This document shows, one piece after another, positions 30,701-32,182 of a stretch of DNA of 32,182 nucleotides. The DNA comes from Clostridia bacterium (GTDB lineage: Bacteria > Bacillota > Clostridia > Christensenellales > UBA3700). The DNA lies in assembly GCA_029061605.1 (NCBI GenBank), contig JAIDRT010000042.1:1-32182 (forward strand). The letters run 5' to 3'. The notes under the pieces were generated by a model that worked only from the letters and a program-made list of their open reading frames with translations, did no database searches and was not told where the DNA came from. A program made the position numbers and the translations under genes. Positions within the stretch are counted from its first letter, which is position 1; each line of letters begins with the position of its first letter.

Positions 30701-32182
30701 TACGTTTGCCGCAGGAGTAACAGAAGATAAGTATTATTCGCCGTTCTTCACAGTAGGCGGAGGCGCGTCGTCCGTGACGGTGAGCCTAGTAAGCGATAAG
30801 ATAGAATACAACGGCAAGCCGAGAAACGTAAAACTCAATATAAGCAGCGGAGCAACGTTGAGAGATTTGACGTTGACGTACTACAGCGGAGACATAGCCG
30901 ACGAGGCGCACAAGTTGGACGGAGCGCCGACAGAGAGGGGCAATTACTTGGTAGTAATCACGTCCAATAAAACAAGCGTAGTATTGAGCGGAACGACGCA
31001 ATATACGTTTGAGATAATAGCGGCAACGATAAAGAAAGAATGGAATAAGGACGCCAAGCCGTACGTACTCAACTTGAAGTACGGACAGATAGACGGAATA
31101 GAGTACGAGATGGTAGACGCTCAAGGCAATCCGGTAGAGTACAGCCAATTGAGCGCAGGCAATAAGTACCAGATTAAGGCAGTAATAAAGCAAGAAATGC
31201 GCAACAACTATTCGTTTACGGACGGCACGTATGAGACGGCGTGGGAAGAGTTTGAGTTGAGGGCAGAAGATATCCCAAATATGCAAGACCCCAACGACCC
31301 AAATAATACGCACTATCCGCAAGAGGACGAAGATGACGATTCCAACAACCCTGGTAATAATACGCCTAGCGGAAACATCCCAGGAAATAGCAATGGCGGA
31401 GGGACGCTTGACGAGATACTGCAAAAACTCAAAGAGATACCGCTATGGCAGATAATAGCAAGTATTATATCCATAATATTGATAATTATATTCTTGTCCA
31501 AGACGGCTGGATATGAGAGCAAGCGCAAGAAGTACAACAAGAAAGCCGAGAAATTGGAGACTATATACGCAGTAGCGCCATTCTTGGGAATAGCGGTAAG
31601 CGGCTGGACTGCAATCGCGTGCGTACTGATGGGCTTGGCGGTGGCAAGTCTAGTGATAATGCTTATAGCCAAGAGCAGAAGTAACAAGGCGGAAGAGAAT
31701 TACGAAGACTGCCTTGCAGAGCACGAGGAAAAGAAAAAGCAAGAAGAAAAAGAAAATATGCGAATGATGTTTATGGGTATGCAGGGAATGAACGGCGGAA
31801 ATATGGGGCAAGGTATGCCACAGGGCGGATACGTAGTTCAACAAGGCTTGGGAATAGACGATATGCGAGGACTGATATCCGAGACAGTCACGGCATTATT
31901 GCCGGGCGTGCAACAACTTTTGCCGCAACAGGCGTCGACTAATGACGAACTTGTGCAAAAACTTCTTGAGAAGACTGCAAAGAATGAGGACTCAATACAA
32001 AAACTTATCAAGAAGATTTCTGAACAGCCTGCTGAGAGAGTTGTTGAGAAAGAAGTCGTTGCAAGCAATGTAAACGACGAGGCAATCAAGGCATTGATTG
32101 AGGGGCAGAGAATTATTATGGAAAAACTCGCCAATCAGTCAGTCGAACAGCAAGTCGTAGAGAAGGTAATCGAGAAAGAAGT
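27786..32182 (+). CDS. Giant membrane-anchored surface protein (3' incomplete)
   Basis: The frame is open from ATG 27786 to the window end, 1465 codons with no stop. AAGAGGT precedes the ATG. Residues 1-38 are a signal peptide or anchor. About 75-372 is a Trp-rich domain ending LRPSIHLNL that resembles DUF6273, a lectin-like fold (tentative). About 385-1155 is a chain of beta-rich repeats of MBG/Ig-like type (VYDGGSNITFTV, IEYNGKPRNVKL). An Asp/Asn/Pro linker follows (about 1165-1210). Hydrophobic segments lie at about 1218-1237 and 1260-1296, then a Met/Gly/Gln-rich and coiled tail with VEKEV repeats. The ectodomain would face outside for adhesion or binding, with the tail inside. The first ~2 kb prefers T-ending codons; later parts prefer ACG, GCG, AGC and ATA, suggesting a mosaic origin. 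Confidence 0.85.
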   Translation, partial: MNFSKKLNKGFCLTISILILLCITFCCFALSVGSNEIAEAIANKVSIGTDLLHNNYTKVADGKYFNADVLSSLYEYLAGTGATYKTVELLSQSPKTGTNAISNGIDSADIRGNNDGKDLVIKFGGLNWIVTSLTTDMSGNTILTLWLESSTYTSKWSNITGSGFTATYPTSVYSSSLIRSKLLNGKSFDNSGNRTSVKYANTVNSSTLVPYTADPNYPFKVFTETVAENPNSVINYLIQPKEVEYQHTQDHRKCGWTPTREPNEALDIFSDGWNAAGTIGVQNSPVYSDWGNDYIWLPSITETGFTDNNSSTEYIGLWNTIPSTRSSSADTALRTGDDNSDGWIWHMTADGRVYWGKTDELTYTLRPSIHLNLTKAEQDSIRVLSVPGQLTSTYNTSEQTIVDADDIADKSWYDSALYGDTSKIKIEYLDSKGTLLQGRTPKDADTYTVRYTLLDKANYAWLDSSLTSDNVRTATFVIRKKQVEFPKFFNNESSKVYDGGSNITFTVANYDKDALKIEYNGSEIPANNKVTATDFGDYQLDVSLRDSKNYVLNSTATKMDFHVTKFEIEIKLSDITSGSSALTIISETDKNFNLEVAVGKGVHENSDNPIIVPITIIANEVTGSLQPANVGKVTLTSSDTLKTLTLSAADLVNTSYTLSASTTNPNYEVKINPTATLEVSDTSSGTAVRWQLYADNVPVSGQYKNAEIGETSVTLAKNITYDGRQYTFRVTCPTGYEMDNNFGVSGFEVIPTNTANSAVGKNADTYKTRISLKEIATGVKTEYEIIWEIEKAKFDLSAVKWKNNGKLQYAGATVYAELENLPTGLAATYSNNSGLSVGEDGTARVTFALTGDCVGNYEIPAQGGNGINYIFSGSGDFEWTKVWEVVKAEIKIGQDTDWTMVSHTDNDGNTYNIPALADKMAEGVVEYVYYETDSHGNILAGATPIELEDIEYSVTTRKYYKAMPKIIDTANYTFAAGVTEDKYYSPFFTVGGGASSVTVSLVSDKIEYNGKPRNVKLNISSGATLRDLTLTYYSGDIADEAHKLDGAPTERGNYLVVITSNKTSVVLSGTTQYTFEIIAATIKKEWNKDAKPYVLNLKYGQIDGIEYEMVDAQGNPVEYSQLSAGNKYQIKAVIKQEMRNNYSFTDGTYETAWEEFELRAEDIPNMQDPNDPNNTHYPQEDEDDDSNNPGNNTPSGNIPGNSNGGGTLDEILQKLKEIPLWQIIASIISIILIIIFLSKTAGYESKRKKYNKKAEKLETIYAVAPFLGIAVSGWTAIACVLMGLAVASLVIMLIAKSRSNKAEENYEDCLAEHEEKKKQEEKENMRMMFMGMQGMNGGNMGQGMPQGGYVVQQGLGIDDMRGLISETVTALLPGVQQLLPQQASTNDELVQKLLEKTAKNEDSIQKLIKKISEQPAERVVEKEVVASNVNDEAIKALIEGQRIIMEKLANQSVEQQVVEKVIEKE

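Noticed and set aside
28581..31844. Several minus-strand open frames of 60-212 codons opposite the large surface gene
   Set aside because: They have no ribosome sites or family features, and their composition mirrors the sense gene. The + strand frame is continuous over the whole region.

Overview
The window looks like one contig from an uncultured, low-GC Gram-positive bacterium of the Clostridia type, possibly from the gut. The clade is an inference. The support is a minD-minE-M50-radical SAM-DUF2344-rng block, ribosomal protein L27 with the Firmicutes N-terminal extension beside its Prp protease, a yjdF gene behind a yjdF-type riboswitch, many sigma-A promoters of the TTGACA-17-TATAAT form, and an alpha-mannosidase. 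No phage, IS, tRNA, rRNA or CRISPR was recognised.

Layout. Positions 1-74 are a poly-C contig end that looks artefactual. 75-1385 is the 3' part of a gene encoding hexapeptide EPIVEE repeats and two tandem ~164-residue units. 1719-3845 is minD, minE, a 61-residue membrane peptide where SpoIVFA would be expected, and a SpoIVFB-like M50 protease. 3982-8800 is a tight + strand run: ROK sugar kinase, TIGR03960 radical SAM, TIGR03936/DUF2344 and rng. It converges on rplU-prp-rpmA (9143-10060, - strand), which has its own L21-type leader and promoter. 10270-10908 is a Vat-type acetyltransferase with a perfect consensus promoter. 11143-13443 holds an Ogg DNA glycosylase, a NYN-domain protein behind an operator-bearing promoter, and riboswitch-yjdF. 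13457-16306 (-) is an O-antigen-ligase-like membrane protein, a frameshifted DUF6194 gene, a DUF3795 gene and a PEBP-family gene. 16742-17242 (-) is an orphan ilvH. 17339-20846 (-) is a heterodimeric ABC exporter with one degenerate ATP site. It is divergent from nadE (20973-22877). A lipoprotein (-) and a GH38 alpha-mannosidase (+) follow, and 27786 to the end is a very large, 3'-incomplete surface protein gene.

The most interesting structure is at 27565-27687: two 27-nt inverted repeats (one mismatch) enclosing 69 bp. That segment carries a good sigma-A promoter (TTGCAA-17-TATAAT) pointing away from the large surface protein gene and straight into a bidirectional terminator. Inverting the segment would aim the promoter at the gene. 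This has the architecture of a phase-variable invertible promoter, here in the OFF orientation.

Both window ends lie inside genes of what appears to be one surface-protein class (ectodomain, membrane segments, then a cytoplasmic tail with Glu/Val/Pro/Lys-rich repeats). This probably explains why the assembly stops at these points. A short interspersed repeat (GTCATT...GAGAAATCT) occurs at least eight times, always between genes.
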